A stretch of 64,000 bases of DNA, taken from the NCBI GenBank assembly GCA_037367405.1, contig JAZKJV010000157.1:620001-684000 (forward strand), written 5' to 3'. The first letter of the stretch is position 1. Each line of letters starts with the position of its first letter. This DNA comes from Ottelia alismoides (Eukaryota; Streptophyta; Magnoliopsida; Alismatales; Hydrocharitaceae). The notes under the pieces were generated by a model, which saw nothing but the letters and a program-made list of their open reading frames with translations, had not been told where the DNA came from and did no database searches. Shown one piece after another: positions 1 to 11,936 of the stretch. The translations under genes were made by a program, and so were the position numbers.

Positions 1-999
1 TTATCTAACGTAAATAAAATTATCTGACCACTAATTTAAGTAATTAGGACAAAGCCACAAATTCGTGATTGCTTCAATTCAATTCGACTTTTGTCCAATT
101 GGGTTTTATTGCATCAATTCTTCGTCGCTTGAAAATTTATCTCATGATGAATTGCTTGATCTTTGGGCCATCATTGAAGAATTCCATCTAAAAGACAAAC
201 ATTGGTTCGATCTTCCCAATTTGAGTCATTTTTTCCTCTAATTCAGCAATACTTCCTTGAAAAAGTCCCACAATTTTTTTAAATCCTTGATGATTGATGT
301 ATTTGGATCTTGTCTTCCTAATTGAGAACCCTTCACCATATCAGGATTTTCCCTCGTAAGAGAGGTAGCGGCAGGCATATGCTAGAGAGAAGAAGCTAAC
401 ACGACCGAGCTAGAGAAGGACACGATAACGAATAGTTGGGTCGAGATGGAAAGCATCCATTTAATGCAGCTGCCTATGCAAGCAGAGACAGCGGTGATGG
501 AGGCTCTCTCGCAGGTGATGGCAGCAGCATTGTTCTCGACTCCAACGCATGCAGGTGCGCATGATCGAGCGAGGATCACAAGCGAGCCTCAAACCAATTA
601 TTGTGGGAAGTGAGCAACGGCGATGGTGGAGGAGATCGCGCTTGCGAGGTTGCCATCAAAGGTTCTCACCAGAGTAACGGTGAAGATAGCAAGACCCTTG
701 TGGTGGTGGTTCTTCTCGTTGTACGCATAGTAGTGCTCGTAGTGGCCAAACAACGTACGGGTGGAGCGGCAGCAATGGTGGGTTCTCGTTGGTGGGGTTA
801 GGGATGGGAGGGCTGTTAGGAAAAGGGTTGATGGTAGCGGGCCTATGGTCGGTGGAAGGGTTGGTGCCAGTAGAGACGTAATGGCGATGCAACAAGGGAT
901 GGAAGTACTGCTGGGGAAGTCAGTGGTGGTGGTGACAACGTGACCTTCTGGACGGCACTTGTGAGGATGTCAATGGCAATTTCAATGACGATTGGACTC

Positions 1000-3805
1000 C
1001 GTCGAAGTATTTGGTTTAGATCACTTCAGGATCCATTTAGCTCATCCAAAGTTTAGTCCCATATATACCGCATGCGGGATGTGGAGAATTAGTGGGGGCT
1101 ATATATAGACCCCCACACCCATTGTATCTAGTAAGAAAAGCAATAGACTATCAGCCCTTTGAGGTGTTCTTCTTTGGTTTCATCCCGCTCCTTAGGGAGC
1201 AGGGTTTCACGTAAAAATCTTTGTGTCAAGTTTATCTTTCTGTTCTTTGTGTCAAGTTTATCTTTCTGTTCTTAATGCTCTGTTTATCATTCCGCTTTCC
1301 GCGTTCTCAAGGTGTATATGCTTTGTTTATTCGAGATTTGAATCATTCTCCATTATTCTTAAATATTTATGTTTGAAGATTGTTATGCATCATTCAAGAT
1401 AAGTTCTAGGGTTTTCAGAAACCTTAAATCTGAGCAAATTTTTTCACGGTTCAATCTCTGGGAACCCACTGCTTCATATTGATCCCAGATTTCAAGTAGT
1501 TGCATGAATCCCAGTTGTAGGCACAACTCTTCTCGGGCACCCAGGCATCGGCCTCCTTTTTCAGATCCAAGAAGCGGCAGCGATGCCGCTGCTCCCTCCA
1601 GAAGGCGTGGTTCCAAAGACGCAGGCAGTGCCTCCTCCCTCTCCTCGATGGACTATCAACTTCCAAGTCGTCAGCAGAGGAGTAGGCTGCAACTCTTCGT
1701 GATCTAGCAGCTTCCAAGCGGCATCATAACCGGCCAACGCTTAGCGGAGGTGAGCCTTTAAGCGAATTTCTAGTCTAGGTGTCGACGAGGGATGAGACTA
1801 GAAAGCTTAAGTTAAGCAAGAAAAGAATTGGGGCGAGGCATTATCTATGCATGCGGGAAAAGAAAATGACCTCAGAAAAAGAAGAGAGGACGAGAGGGCA
1901 AAGGCTAGCGGGAGGTCTCAGAAAGCCACCGTATTACCATATCTGTAGATCCAGGAAGCGAGGCAGACGTAGGAACACCGAAGTCGCTCCAAGCGGTGCA
2001 ACTCCCCATCGCAAACCCCTTTCTCAAGCGGTGGCATCCCAAGCACTAGGCAGAGACGCCTCCTATCACAGGTTCCAAAGGCGGACCCTCCTCGGGCCCG
2101 ATCTCCTCCTCAGTTGAAGCTCCAGGAACTCACGCAACCCCCCTCCTGCAAACGCGCATCTACCTCACGCGAATCCTCCAGGCAGAGCTGTATGCAGAGG
2201 AGGAGCTCCTCCCAAATCCTCATGGCAGCTGCGACAGGAGCAGGGAACCCCGTCGAGGGGGGTTGCGATTCCAAAGAGGGCTCTCTATGCGGGAACCATA
2301 AAACTAGACTCATGCGGGCTAGTGTTGCATAGGGCCTAGGGTTGTTTTATAAAAAACACGAAGAGGCCCAAATTTCGATCGTGTTTTTTTAAAATTTTCT
2401 GTTGCTATTACTATTGTAAGCTTCAAGATGGACCGAAGAAAAAGGATAGATGGGCCAGAAAAAAATTAGAGGGTGTGTACAAAATAAAAACTGTACACGA
2501 AAAAATATATTTTTCAAAAAAAGTAGGAAAGAGAAAAATCGAAAAAAATTGAAACGGCTTATTTATAAAAAGAAGAGTTGGTTATTAAAAAAAGGGAAAA
2601 TAGCCAAGAATTTTTCAAAAAAAAAAGAAGCTGAAAAAAATTACGATCAGCTTATTGGTTTTGTTATTTCCCAACTTTGTTGTCTTCTCCCAACTTAGTC
2701 GTTGTTTGTCATTTCGACCAGTACGGAAAAAAGGGGGAGTATATGTAGAGTTACATGCTAGATTGTCAGATTCTATAAATTCTCCAGATTCCATGTTCCA
2801 GGACATTCAGATTTCAGACTCTATACTTCTTCAAACTCGACGTTCAGATTCTGAGTCTTCAGTTCCAGACACGCACATGTATGCGGTCTTCTTTTCAAAT
2901 GTGCACACGCTTGCCATCAATATCTGTGGTCCCCATCATTCTTGTTTTGTCGATTAGGGTTTTCATGTGATCCATAGGGACACTATAGTAGAGCTTACAT
3001 TCCCTATGCCATGTGGGCTAGGGTTTTCATGTGGTTTCATAGAAACTCCATAGTAGAGTACCATTATCTGAGCAAGATGGGAGAGACCCAGTTCTCCGAC
3101 GAGGAGACTTTTTAGACTCCATTCTCCAGCGATCGTGGACTCCGATGAGGATTGCACTCCACAGCTTTTCAGTTCAGCCCCTTTCCAGAGATGGAGCAGT
3201 TGTCCACATGTTATGGTGGGCCAGAGTTCTCTAGGTGGAGACTCATTTCAGTTGCAGTGACTCTGACAGGCACAGTATAGAGCACATGCTTTCTGACGAG
3301 GAGATTCAGTTTGACTCATACTCCAGTCCATTCGTCCTCCTCACCTGCACGACATGAGAAGCAACATCCTCAACAGCAGCTGACAGTTGTGCGCGTTGAG
3401 TTGATATTGTCTATTGTGTCATGTAGTGTGAGTTGAAATTTCTTTCTATTTGTCCAAGATAAGCATTGCATGCTCCAGCTTGAGGGGGAGTGTTGGAGTA
3501 TTTGGTTGTACACCACTTATATTGTAGATGGGTAAATGGATCACTCCAGGATCCATTTACCTCATCAAGAGTTTAGTCCCGCATCTACCGTCAGTGGGAT
3601 GTGGAAACTTAGTGAGGGTTATATATAGACCCCCACACCCTTGTATCAAGTGACAAAAGAAATAGACTATCAGCCCTTTGAGGCGTTCTCCTGTGGTTTC
3701 ATCCCGCTCCTTAGGGAGTAGGGTTCCACGTAAAATCTCTATGTTCCAAATTTATATTTATAGTTCATACTCTGTTTATCATTTCCGCATTCCTATTTTC
3801 TAACA
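1000..3805 (+). mobile_element. Non-autonomous LTR retrotransposon nested in the preceding element
   Basis: Direct repeats at about 1000-1310 and 3491-3805 share AGTATTTGG, GGATCCATTTA, the TATATATAGACCCCCACACCC promoter-like stretch and GGTTTCATCCCGCTCC. The 3' LTR follows a classic polypurine tract (GCTTGAGGGGGAG, 3478-3490) and ends TAACA. Five-base flanks are GACTC (995-999) and GTCTC (3806-3810), a 4-of-5 target duplication. The 5' LTR start has mutated (TGTTGG reads CGTCGA). The 2.2-kb interior has only scattered short frames and no gag-pol. It must have been moved by proteins supplied elsewhere. Confidence 0.7.
1219..1272 (+). repeat. 26-bp tandem duplication inside an LTR
   Basis: The unit CTTTGTGTCAAGTTTATC plus TTTCTGTT is present twice in a row in the 5' LTR of the 1000-3805 element. 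Its 3' LTR has a single, diverged copy, so the duplication arose after insertion or in only one LTR. Confidence 0.7.
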
Positions 3806-4629
3806 GTCTCAAAAAAATTTCAAATGACGATTTCAAAGCTTCAGGTTCTTCAAAGATAGGTCATGTGTCTTTGTTTCCTCGTGCAGAAGTTGTATCACGA
3901 AAATCCTCTATATGTGATGTTTTATTGGTTGGAACTTCTTCGAATATGAACTCTTCTTCGTGGAGACGTGACCCTAACCAAACCTTTACCTTTAAACTTG
4001 ATTGGTGATGCTTGAATTTTCTTTTCTGTCGTAAATGTGATCTATGGTTGAGACGACTCATATCGAACTTCAACCGCCAATAATCGATAGGATCGTCGAA
4101 CCGTAGAACAATTCGATAGTCATGCTCTGATATCACTTAATGCAGTTAAAAAAATACAATGGCGAATGTCACGATGGAAAATATTAGTTGGTAGAAGAAA
4201 TTTAGAGAATGGAGGAAGAAGAAGAAGAATGTGATGATTGCAAGGTTTTAGAAGAAGAAGAATCACAGAAATCGCATGGAGAGATGAGAGACGAGAGATA
4301 AATTTGAATTTTTCATATAATTCTAAACTATTTATTATATTGGCTACCATCTCCTTTATATAGGAGGGGTGGGATTACAAAATTAGAAAAAGAATAAAAT
4401 TTGAAATCAAAATAATCTTAATCGATTTTAATTGAGTTCCTACTCTATCTCTAACTAAAAATATATACCGAAAATATTGAGATTACACTTAATCTCAATT
4501 TATTTAACGTAAATAAAGTCAACCAACCAACTAAATTAACTAATTAGGACAAAACTCCAAATTCATGATTGCATCAATACAATTCCAAACTTCTTGTCCA
4601 TCAAATTGGGTTTTATTGCATCAAGATTG

Positions 4630-7600
4630 TTAAGTACTTTCAAGGAAGTACATTTGCATCAACAAGTAAAGGTCGGGTGCATCATAAAACTTATTTCTAT
4701 ATTGTACAGGTTAAAGGATGTTTATGAGCTGAGTACAACAGAGCTAGAGGATCAACAAGAGTAACAGAAGATCATCAGGTAAGACAATAAGAAGCAGGAG
4801 TTTGAACAGAGGTAGTAGAGATAGAAGCGGGTATGTTTAGGGAAGGCAAATACTAAGTTCTCCCATGTTATGGCTAGTAAAAAGAAGATAGGGAACCTTA
4901 TCCATTCACTTTCTATCGGTAATAAGTGATTATATGGGAGTGTGATGTTATAGATCCGGTAGTTGAGTACTTCTATGAGTTTAGCAGACGTGTGTGTAGT
5001 AGAGGATGTTGGTTGGAACTAGAAATTGTAGGATGTTCTAAAATAAGAAAGAATGGTGAGTGAGGGAGTTTGGAGATCATGTGCATGAAGTACAACCTAC
5101 TATGTCTGATTTGAATGTTGCTAGCTAACATGATCCAAATAGGTTTCCGATCATAATTTTCAAGAAGTTTTAGGTCGTTGAGAATGATGCCACCGAGCTA
5201 GTCACAAAGTTCAGATAGAAAATCGAGGTTTTGATCATTTGAATAAAGCCCTTATTTCCTTCTTCCTAGAAGAGAGACCAGGTTGCGAATGAACTTTAGA
5301 CTAATAGCACTTTCTATTGATAGTTACCTTGTTGTGACTCAGCACTCATAGTTTGCCTTCATGTTGGGTGATTCCAACATTCACCTTAAAAACATGGCTT
5401 TATTTCCAGGAAGGCATCTAAAGGACAATATGTTACAAAGACTGTTGTTGACAAAAAGAAGCGGGAAGTCAAGGGGATGAGGTGGAAGATGGATTGTTCC
5501 AAGGCATATGATTGTGCGGAATTAAGATTCGTTTAGGTGTTCTAGCACAAGAATTGTTCCCAGAGCATCAATTGTGTGGACTAAGAGATGCGTCACCATT
5601 GCATCATACTCAGTATTGATCAACGATCAGAATAAAGGAGGGCTTTATCAGCCACAACATGAGGTCATGTAGAGACATGCACTTGCTTCTGTTATTACCG
5701 TGGCAAATAAGTTGCTAGTTGTTAGAGTTATTACATTTACATTTATGTTTGTAATCCTTCGGATTCCGTAACCTCCCGTGACCCTTCGGGTTCTGTAACC
5801 CTCTGTAACCCTTCAAGTTTCGTAACCCCTGTGACCCTTCGGGTTCCGTAACCCTTGTACTCTATAGGGTTTTCTCTCTATATAAGAGACCCTAGCTCTA
5901 TGGAATAAACATCTCATTCCTTCCTCTTCTCCACATGGTATCAGAGCGACGGTCCTAGATCGAAGCCTACTATCCTAAATCCGCCGCCACCACCAGCCCT
6001 CTCTCCACCGACAAGGAGAGAGGGCTGGACCTCCTGCATCGCTCGTGGATTTGATGGTCTTGCGTAAGGCAGTCCGAGTCTCCAGCAGTACCAACTGCTA
6101 CCTCCAACAGCACTTAAAGCATTGCCCGAGGCTCCAGCAGCTCCAGCCGTACCTCCTGCATTGTCGGCACCACCTAGAGCCCCCCCTCCAACTACCCTTG
6201 CTTCACCACGACTTGTTTCTCCCAACTTTTTGTTTCTCCCAACTTGATGTTCCATACTCTTTATTCTATCAAGTAAAAGAGAAAGAGAGAGCCAGAGATG
6301 ATTCTTCAGGATGTCTGCTATCCTACCACGACTGACAGACCAATACTCCAGACTATGCTCAGGTCATCCGTCTTCACCGAGCATCGCCTTCTTCATCAGG
6401 GCTATACTTATTCTTTTACGATCCGACTACTCCTTCGCACTGGACTTCTTTTATAGCGAATCTTCTTCAGGCACGACAGAGATATGTTCCGGTGACCTGC
6501 AGGCACGACAGAGATACGTTCCGGTAACCTCATATCGCAGCGACTCTACAGGCATGGCAGAGATACGTTCCGGTGACCTGAAAGCCGCAGACCCGTCCTC
6601 GAGCGAGGTCTTCTACCAGCAGCGGACATATGTTTTATGATGCATCGTGTGAAGATGTGGTGTATACTTTCTCTTTTTGTTACAAGCTGTAGCTTTCTCA
6701 GCTCCAGCTTGAGGGGGAGTGTTAGAGTTATTAGATTTACATTTATGTTTGTAATCCTTCGGATTCCGTAACCTCCCGTGACCCTTCGGGTTCTGTAACC
6801 CTCTGCGACCCTTCAAGTTTCGTAACCCCCGCGACCCTTCGGGTTCCGTAACCCTTGTACTCTATAGGGTTTTCTCTCTATATAAGAGACCCTAGCTCTA
6901 TGGAATAAACATCTCATTCCTTCCTCTTCTCCACACTAGTGATGGTGGAAAAGGTTGAGTAGGGAAAGAGTTGCTCGGGGTATAGAAGGGATGAGCTCTT
7001 GATTCTGATCTTACAATGTGCTGATAATATGACTTTCATTGTCGAAGGAGGGCAGATGAAGGCCAAGCGAATCTCCATGAATTTGGAGATTTTAGATGAT
7101 AACTCAAGGCTTAATTGAGCCAAGTCTTCCTTCATGCCTTTTGCGATGTCACGGAAGGAGACAAATGGTTGCGGGATCACTTTGGTACCCATGTTAGGCA
7201 AGTTTGACCCTCGTCTATTCGGATTTGTCCTTGTCATTTAATTAGCTTATGCAAAAGGACTAGATGCCTCTAATGGCAAAGCTTGAGAAGAACTAGATGG
7301 AAGAAAGACTAGTTGTTTGTCGATGGGTGACCACTTGGTGCTTCTCTTAGTGATTTTATCTGACATTCATGTTTTCCATGTCCTCTCATTTGCAACTAAA
7401 AGGTGTGCAAGTTCGATTAGAGCCTTCCATGTGATGATTTTTTATGTCCAACTCTAGGAGGGAGAGTTCCATCATTCGCTATGTAGACTGGAATTATGTG
7501 ACGTAAACGATTGAATAAAGTTTGGGTTGTTGCCCCTCAAAAAGATTGATAAGGCGATGTTGGCCAAATAGGTTCTAAGAATTTGGATACCGGTGTGTCG

Positions 7601-8460
7601 ATTGGTATGGAAGAGCTATGGTGTCACCTTCATCTTATCCATGTTATTAGCATCGCCACCTCACCATCTACTTTTTAAACATGATCGGTGTGGTTTTGCC
7701 AGAGAGAACACCTCTCGCACTGAGTTTTGGAGATGGCAGATCTTTCATGTTCTAGCAAAACAACTAGTCGTAGAATGGTACCATATGTAACAGGTCCCCA
7801 AGGTTGTTTGGTTTTGCTAAGAATTGTGATAAGGTGGTAGTAGAGGTATGGGATAATGACACTGAAACATTGTTATTTCATTCCAGACTTTTGTTCAAAG
7901 GATTTTGAAATTTCTGAGGCCAAAAGAGTTTCTAGGTAATCTTGGGCTAAGAATTTTTGGTGCCCCCAACTCACCAATTGTATAAGCAGCATTACTCATC
8001 TTGATTTGATGTGAAATTCTCGATCAGATAGGTATAGAAGGCTCTCTCAGCCACCTTGTTGTTTGCTCCCGAGATTTCGACTCACTCAAGATTGTAGGAT
8101 GATATGAAGTCGGAAAATTCCTCACAGAATTAAAGATTTCCTATCAATGTTTCGGTATGGACTCATAATTATTAGAGTTCATGGAGGTGGACATGTTCCG
8201 TTGTCATTGTTCGAGTTCTCAATAGAATGTGAATCGTGTGTTTTTTGCCCCAGATAGCTCTAGCGACATCAAAATCGAGGTCATGGTTGTTAAGGGTGGA
8301 ATTCACTAGCACCTCTACATTCTGGATGTCCATTGAGACAGCTGGATAGAAAGAACTTCATGTCTCTTGCTCTCATTTAAGTTCTTTGGCTAGCACGGGA
8401 TGAGGCAATGTTTTTGTCAGGAGAGATTGTACATGAAATTTTGAAAGAACAAACCAAAAC
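4630..8460 (+). mobile_element. Degenerate L1-type LINE, ORF2 remnant, split by a TRIM element
   Basis: Frame-broken translation shows the plant L1 ORF2 order. A linker region reads NTKFSHVMASKKKIGNLIHS (about 4847-4910). The KxDxxKAYD motif appears as KMDCSKAYDCAE (near 5490-5520). The FADD box appears as CADNMTFIVEGG (near 7015-7050), so the catalytic Asp pair is lost. Zinc-finger/RNase-H-like tail text lies around 8090-8300. There are many stops and no endonuclease domain, so it is 5' truncated. The TRIM element at 5720-6935 interrupts it with a perfect target duplication, and the LINE text resumes on the other side. Its right end is uncertain. Confidence 0.55.
5720..6935 (+). mobile_element. 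TRIM-like miniature LTR retrotransposon with perfect target duplication
   Basis: There are two 216-bp LTRs, at 5720-5935 and 6720-6935, starting TGTTAGAGTTATTA and ending CTTCTCCACA. I count 5 mismatches between them, four of which look like C/T or G/A changes at CpG-type positions. The 5' LTR is followed at once by TGGTATCAGAGC (primer site for initiator Met tRNA). The 3' LTR is preceded by GCTTGAGGGGGAG. The flanks are CTAGT at 5715-5719 and 6936-6940, identical. The interior is only 784 bp with no gag, protease, integrase or reverse transcriptase. LTR text (TATATAAGAGACCCTAGC, and repeated CCCTTCGGGTTCCGTAACC) is shared with Copia-1, the likely source of its enzymes. Confidence 0.9.
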
Positions 8461-8650
8461 TCACGTTGAGTCTTGGACCTTATAATTATTGTTCTAAGTT
8501 TGTGAGTGTGATGCCCTCGGCCCGCGGATCCGAGTTACTCGTTTACATGGCACTCACAGTATTAGATTCACGAAATATCGCATTAGGTTACCGAAATTTA
8601 GGAAAAATTTTCATGTTTCGAACTGACATTCACAATGATGTAAACAACCA

Positions 8651-8706
8651 TAATAAATTGGGGTGAACACCGCAGAGTGTCTCCCCCTTTTTTGAGCCTC
8701 AAAAAA
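8651..8706 (+). mobile_element. 56-bp LINE 3'-end stub with 17-bp perfect target duplication
   Basis: The segment carries the LINE 3' tail (GCAGAGTGTCTCCCCC, TTTTTTGAGCCTC) and an A-run. It is flanked by AATGATGTAAACAACCA at 8634-8650 and again at 8707-8723, identical over 17 bp. This is what target-primed reverse transcription leaves when it aborts almost at once. The same tail, diverged, ends the fragment at 16856-17040. Confidence 0.85.
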
Positions 8707-8723
8707 AATGATGTAAACAACCA

Positions 8724-9432
8724 CAAAATCAACAAGTACCACCAATTAACATTACACTAATTTACATATGTATTACATGTAACAAAAGAAGCTGACAGTA
8801 TATACAAGTATCCCAAAATACAACAGAAGAGAGAAAAAACTAGTATGTCCCATTATATAATCAACAAACTCAGATTCATAGCACCAAAGATTTTCCAAGG
8901 AAAATGTTTCCATTTAAGAAAAAGTCACATGCTAAATAGAATCAACTCGGGTGAGATGTTAAATTACTGGCAAAAGTAACATAATTTGTATTTAAAATTT
9001 ACAAAAAAAAGTAGACAATTAATACAGCAAAAGGATGGAAAGAATTGAACAAGGGCAACAAAAAGGGGCTTGATTGTACCTCTTTGGATTTACTCCAAAC
9101 ATGGAGAAGAACAAGCATGCAGGAGCAACTATAGATGCTGGCTACTTGGAGCAACAGCTGGAAGGATTTCCAGCACTTGAAGTAGCTATAGCAGGGTAAA
9201 GAAATGGAGTCTCCAAGGAGTTGCAGCAGGAAGAATAGCACCACCAGTTGCTATTTTCAGAAATTGAAGAGGAGAAAGGGGTCTTTCGGCTGGAGGATTT
9301 GGAAGGAAAAGTGAGAAGGGATTTGGGGGAGAAATAGCGGAAAGAAAGAGGAGAAAAGGCTCTTCACGTTGGAAGAAATAGGAGCCATTTGCCACTTGGA
9401 GTGACATCATCAAGCTTATAATATTATGTATA
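8724..9432. other. AT-rich stretch, no gene recognised
   Basis: I see no supported gene, RNA or terminal-repeat structure here. A minus-strand open frame near 9186-9413 is low in information and matches nothing I know. If CPSF30 continues to the left, this is intronic. Confidence 0.4.
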
Positions 9433-10054
9433 TGTTAGAATTATTATTGTTAGAATTATTATATTATAATTATGTTTGTAACTTTTCGGGATCCGTAACC
9501 CTTAACCCTTCGGGTTCCGTAACCTTTAACCCTTCGGGTTCCGTAACCCTCATGGGTATTTATGTATTTTTCCTCTTGTATTCTCTAGGGTTTTCTCTCT
9601 ATATAAGAGACCCTAGCCTTATGGAATAGATATCTCATTTTGTCTCTTTTCTCCACATGGTATCAAAGCAACGGTCCTAGACTGGAGTTCTGACCAAAAA
9701 TCCCCACCGTCACCTTCAAACCTCGCAAAAGCCTACGCGGGCCATCTTCCCTGAATTAGGGCCCCGCGCAAGGCCCTCCAACCGTCTCCAATGCAACAAC
9801 CCTCCCGTTAGCGCTACTCTGTGCTTTCAGGACCTCCTATGAAGGTCGTCAGCCCCACATCTACCCTCCACGGGTACCGTAGGACTCTTTGGAGATCCAA
9901 AACTCATCACGGACCGCTTCCAAGAATCCAGATCTGCTGTCCGTTGAGGGTTTTCAGCCCTTCTTCAAGGGCAAACGTGAGTTCTAGGGCATTTTTTAGC
10001 TCCTATATGCATCTTTAGTTGATCACAGGATCGTCTTTCTATTTTAAGACTACC

Positions 10055-11711
10055 ATGGCGCCTTCCTCTACCGAGACAAAGCCCTTGGTCACGAATATTA
10101 TGGCACAAGGCACTACTATCAAACTCAAGGGCACATAAAATTACGTACTCTGGTCTCGATCTTTTATGGTGTTCATTGGTGGTCAGAGGAAACTCTACGT
10201 TTTGACTAAAGATCCTTTATATGAGAAGGACAAAGAATACGACAACTGGCAAACTGACAACTATTTGGTTATCAACCGGATGACCAACAATGTTGAGGCT
10301 CACATTGCCTCAAACCTTCTTTACAAAAATAAGGCAAGGAAATGTGGGAGGATCTCGAGCAAACATACTCCCAGAAGAAGACGAAGTCACGCCTTGCAAA
10401 CATTTACAGGCGAATCTGGTCAGCATCTCATGGTGATTCCACCCTCATCAAGTACTACAGGCATCTATCCGGCATGTATGAGGAGTTTGCAATATTTCAG
10501 CCTTCATGTTGTACCAAACAAATACAAGAGCGTTCTGACTGGCAGGTATACCGCTTTCTTGATGGCTTGCATTCTAGATATCATGCAGCAAAGGAGCAAT
10601 TTCTTATACCAGATACACTGACAACAATGAAGGCCATCTTTGGCCGACTTGAGGAGCTCGAGACATCCGCTGCCCGACCTCCCGTCTTACCTTCAACAGA
10701 GAACTTTGCACACATTGTCTCATCTGGGCGAGGAGGTAGATACGGCTTGCGAGGAGGACGCGGTCGTGATCCAAGTCGTGGCCGTGGACGGGAATCTGGA
10801 CGAGGCCGTGACTTTGGTCGTCGTCGTGGGTAAGACTCTACTGCTCCATGCACTCACTGTGGTAGGTGGAACCACCCGACTGAAAGATGCTGACAGAAGT
10901 TTGGCGTACCTTCTTATCACGTCAATAATGCTTATGAGGAATATGCCTATGATGTGGAAGAGGCATCTCCTACCTCCAGTGGCAAGATTGTTCATCTTAA
11001 TGATGCAGATTACTCCCGCCTAATGCAGATCCTTCAGACTCCAGGGCCTACCACCACTAGTAACACTACAATTGCTGCTCTGGCCACTTCTTCAGGTACA
11101 ATAGCCAACTCTGCTATCGCTCCTACTCCAGCTTGGATTATTGATTCCGACGCCTCTACTCATCTCACTGGAGAAGGTAGTCTGCTCACCTCTTCCATAC
11201 CATCTACCTTTGTGAAGTCAGTTCGAGTCGCTAATGGGACTCAATCACATATTACTACAATCGGAACTATGGAATTCTCTTCCAAGCTCCGACTTTCAGG
11301 GGTTCACTGTGCTCCTAATTTTCCTCTTAGCTTGCTGTCAGTTCACAAGCTTTGTATTGAGCTTCATTGTCGTGTGATATTTGATGAGTCTTGTTGTTAT
11401 TTTCAGGACATCCGGACGAGGCAGATTTTTGGTGGGGGTCATGAGAAGAACGACCTATATTACCATGACATACCCTCAAACTCCAATTTTGTTGGTGTTG
11501 CATCGATCTCCGAAGATCCACTCCTATGGCATCTGTGCCTTAGGCATCCCTCTACCAAGGCCATCTCCATGATGTTTCAAGAGCTCTCTGCTCTGAAACC
11601 CTTTCAGTGCGAGGCATGTGAGTTCGAGAAACACCATCGAACTTCGTTTCCTGTTCGTACTGAGTCTCGTAGTACTGTTGCTTTTCATCTTGTTCACTGT
11701 GATGTTTGGGG
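10055..11711 (+). pseudogene. Copia-1 gag, CCHC knuckle, protease and pre-integrase (broken)
   Basis: The likely gag start is the ATG at 10055. A stop follows after about 28 codons (KLKGT-stop), then a gag body (LYEKDKEYDNWQTDNYLV) and a frameshift near 10335 into MWEDLEQTYSQKKTKSRLAN. An Arg/Gly-rich RNA-binding tail lies at 10730-10830. The knuckle is C-TH-C-GRWN-H-PTER-C (about 10852-10894), directly followed by TGA. The protease box reads WIIDSDAS, with Asp replacing the Gly of the catalytic D-S/T-G triad, which should abolish activity. The pre-integrase zinc motif (LLWHLCLRHPS ... CEACEFEKHH) is present up to the hAT insertion. The protein would have formed the capsid and processed the polyprotein. 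Confidence 0.85.
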
Positions 11712-11936
11712 AAAGGCCCTAAATGTCGGTTTCGGTCACCATTTCGGTATCGACCAAAACAGAATTTCGATGGAATTTCGGTGGAATTTTGACCGGAATT
11801 TCGGTCATTTCGATCATTTTTTGTACTAGGACCCGAATATTTCGGTCATTTCGGTCGAATTTCGATTTCGACTGGATATCGATATTCGATAGAAATTCGA
11901 CCGAATTTCGTTGAAATTTGATGCCATGGTTTGGGG
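11704..11936 (+). mobile_element. 217-bp hAT-like MITE (TTTCGGT family) in Copia-1 integrase
   Basis: GTTTGGGG occurs at 11704-11711 and again at 11929-11936, an 8-bp perfect target duplication. The insert (11712-11928) starts AAAGGCCCTAAATGTCGG and, read inward from the other end, CATGGCATCAAATTTC. It is packed with TTTCGGT and GAATTTCG motifs. Integrase text stops at CDVWG and resumes after the insert at VWGPCPIRTLSGHRYF. The same motif family forms the 1,058-bp element at 37478-38535, of which this looks like a short internal-deletion relative. Confidence 0.85.

Larger units (their letters stand above)
1..4623 (-). mobile_element. Non-autonomous LTR retrotransposon (minus strand), left LTR cut by window edge
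   Basis: Bases 1-116 repeat in direct orientation near 4500-4623. Both copies end on the plus strand in GGGTTTTATTGCATCA, that is, an LTR beginning TGATGCAATAAAACCC on the minus strand. The right (5') LTR spans about 4141-4623. Next to it on the minus strand is TGATATCAGAGC (about 4120-4131), a degenerate initiator-Met-tRNA primer site of copia type. The interior (117-999 and 3806-4140) has no reverse transcriptase or integrase that I can see, only short frames such as 4136-3861. The element is split by a second LTR element at 1000-3805. The left LTR continues outside the window, so its target duplication cannot be checked. Confidence 0.6.

Noticed and set aside
8999..9413. Minus-strand Leu/Phe-rich frames as a further CPSF30 exon
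   Set aside because: No similarity to the expected YTH C-terminus (CELSFHKTR-like text) and no matching splice sites.
11712..11928. 9-bp duplication of GTTTGGGGA suggesting a Mutator-like element
   Set aside because: The ninth base matches by chance of element end sequence. Sister elements show 8-bp duplications and hAT-like ends, so hAT fits better.
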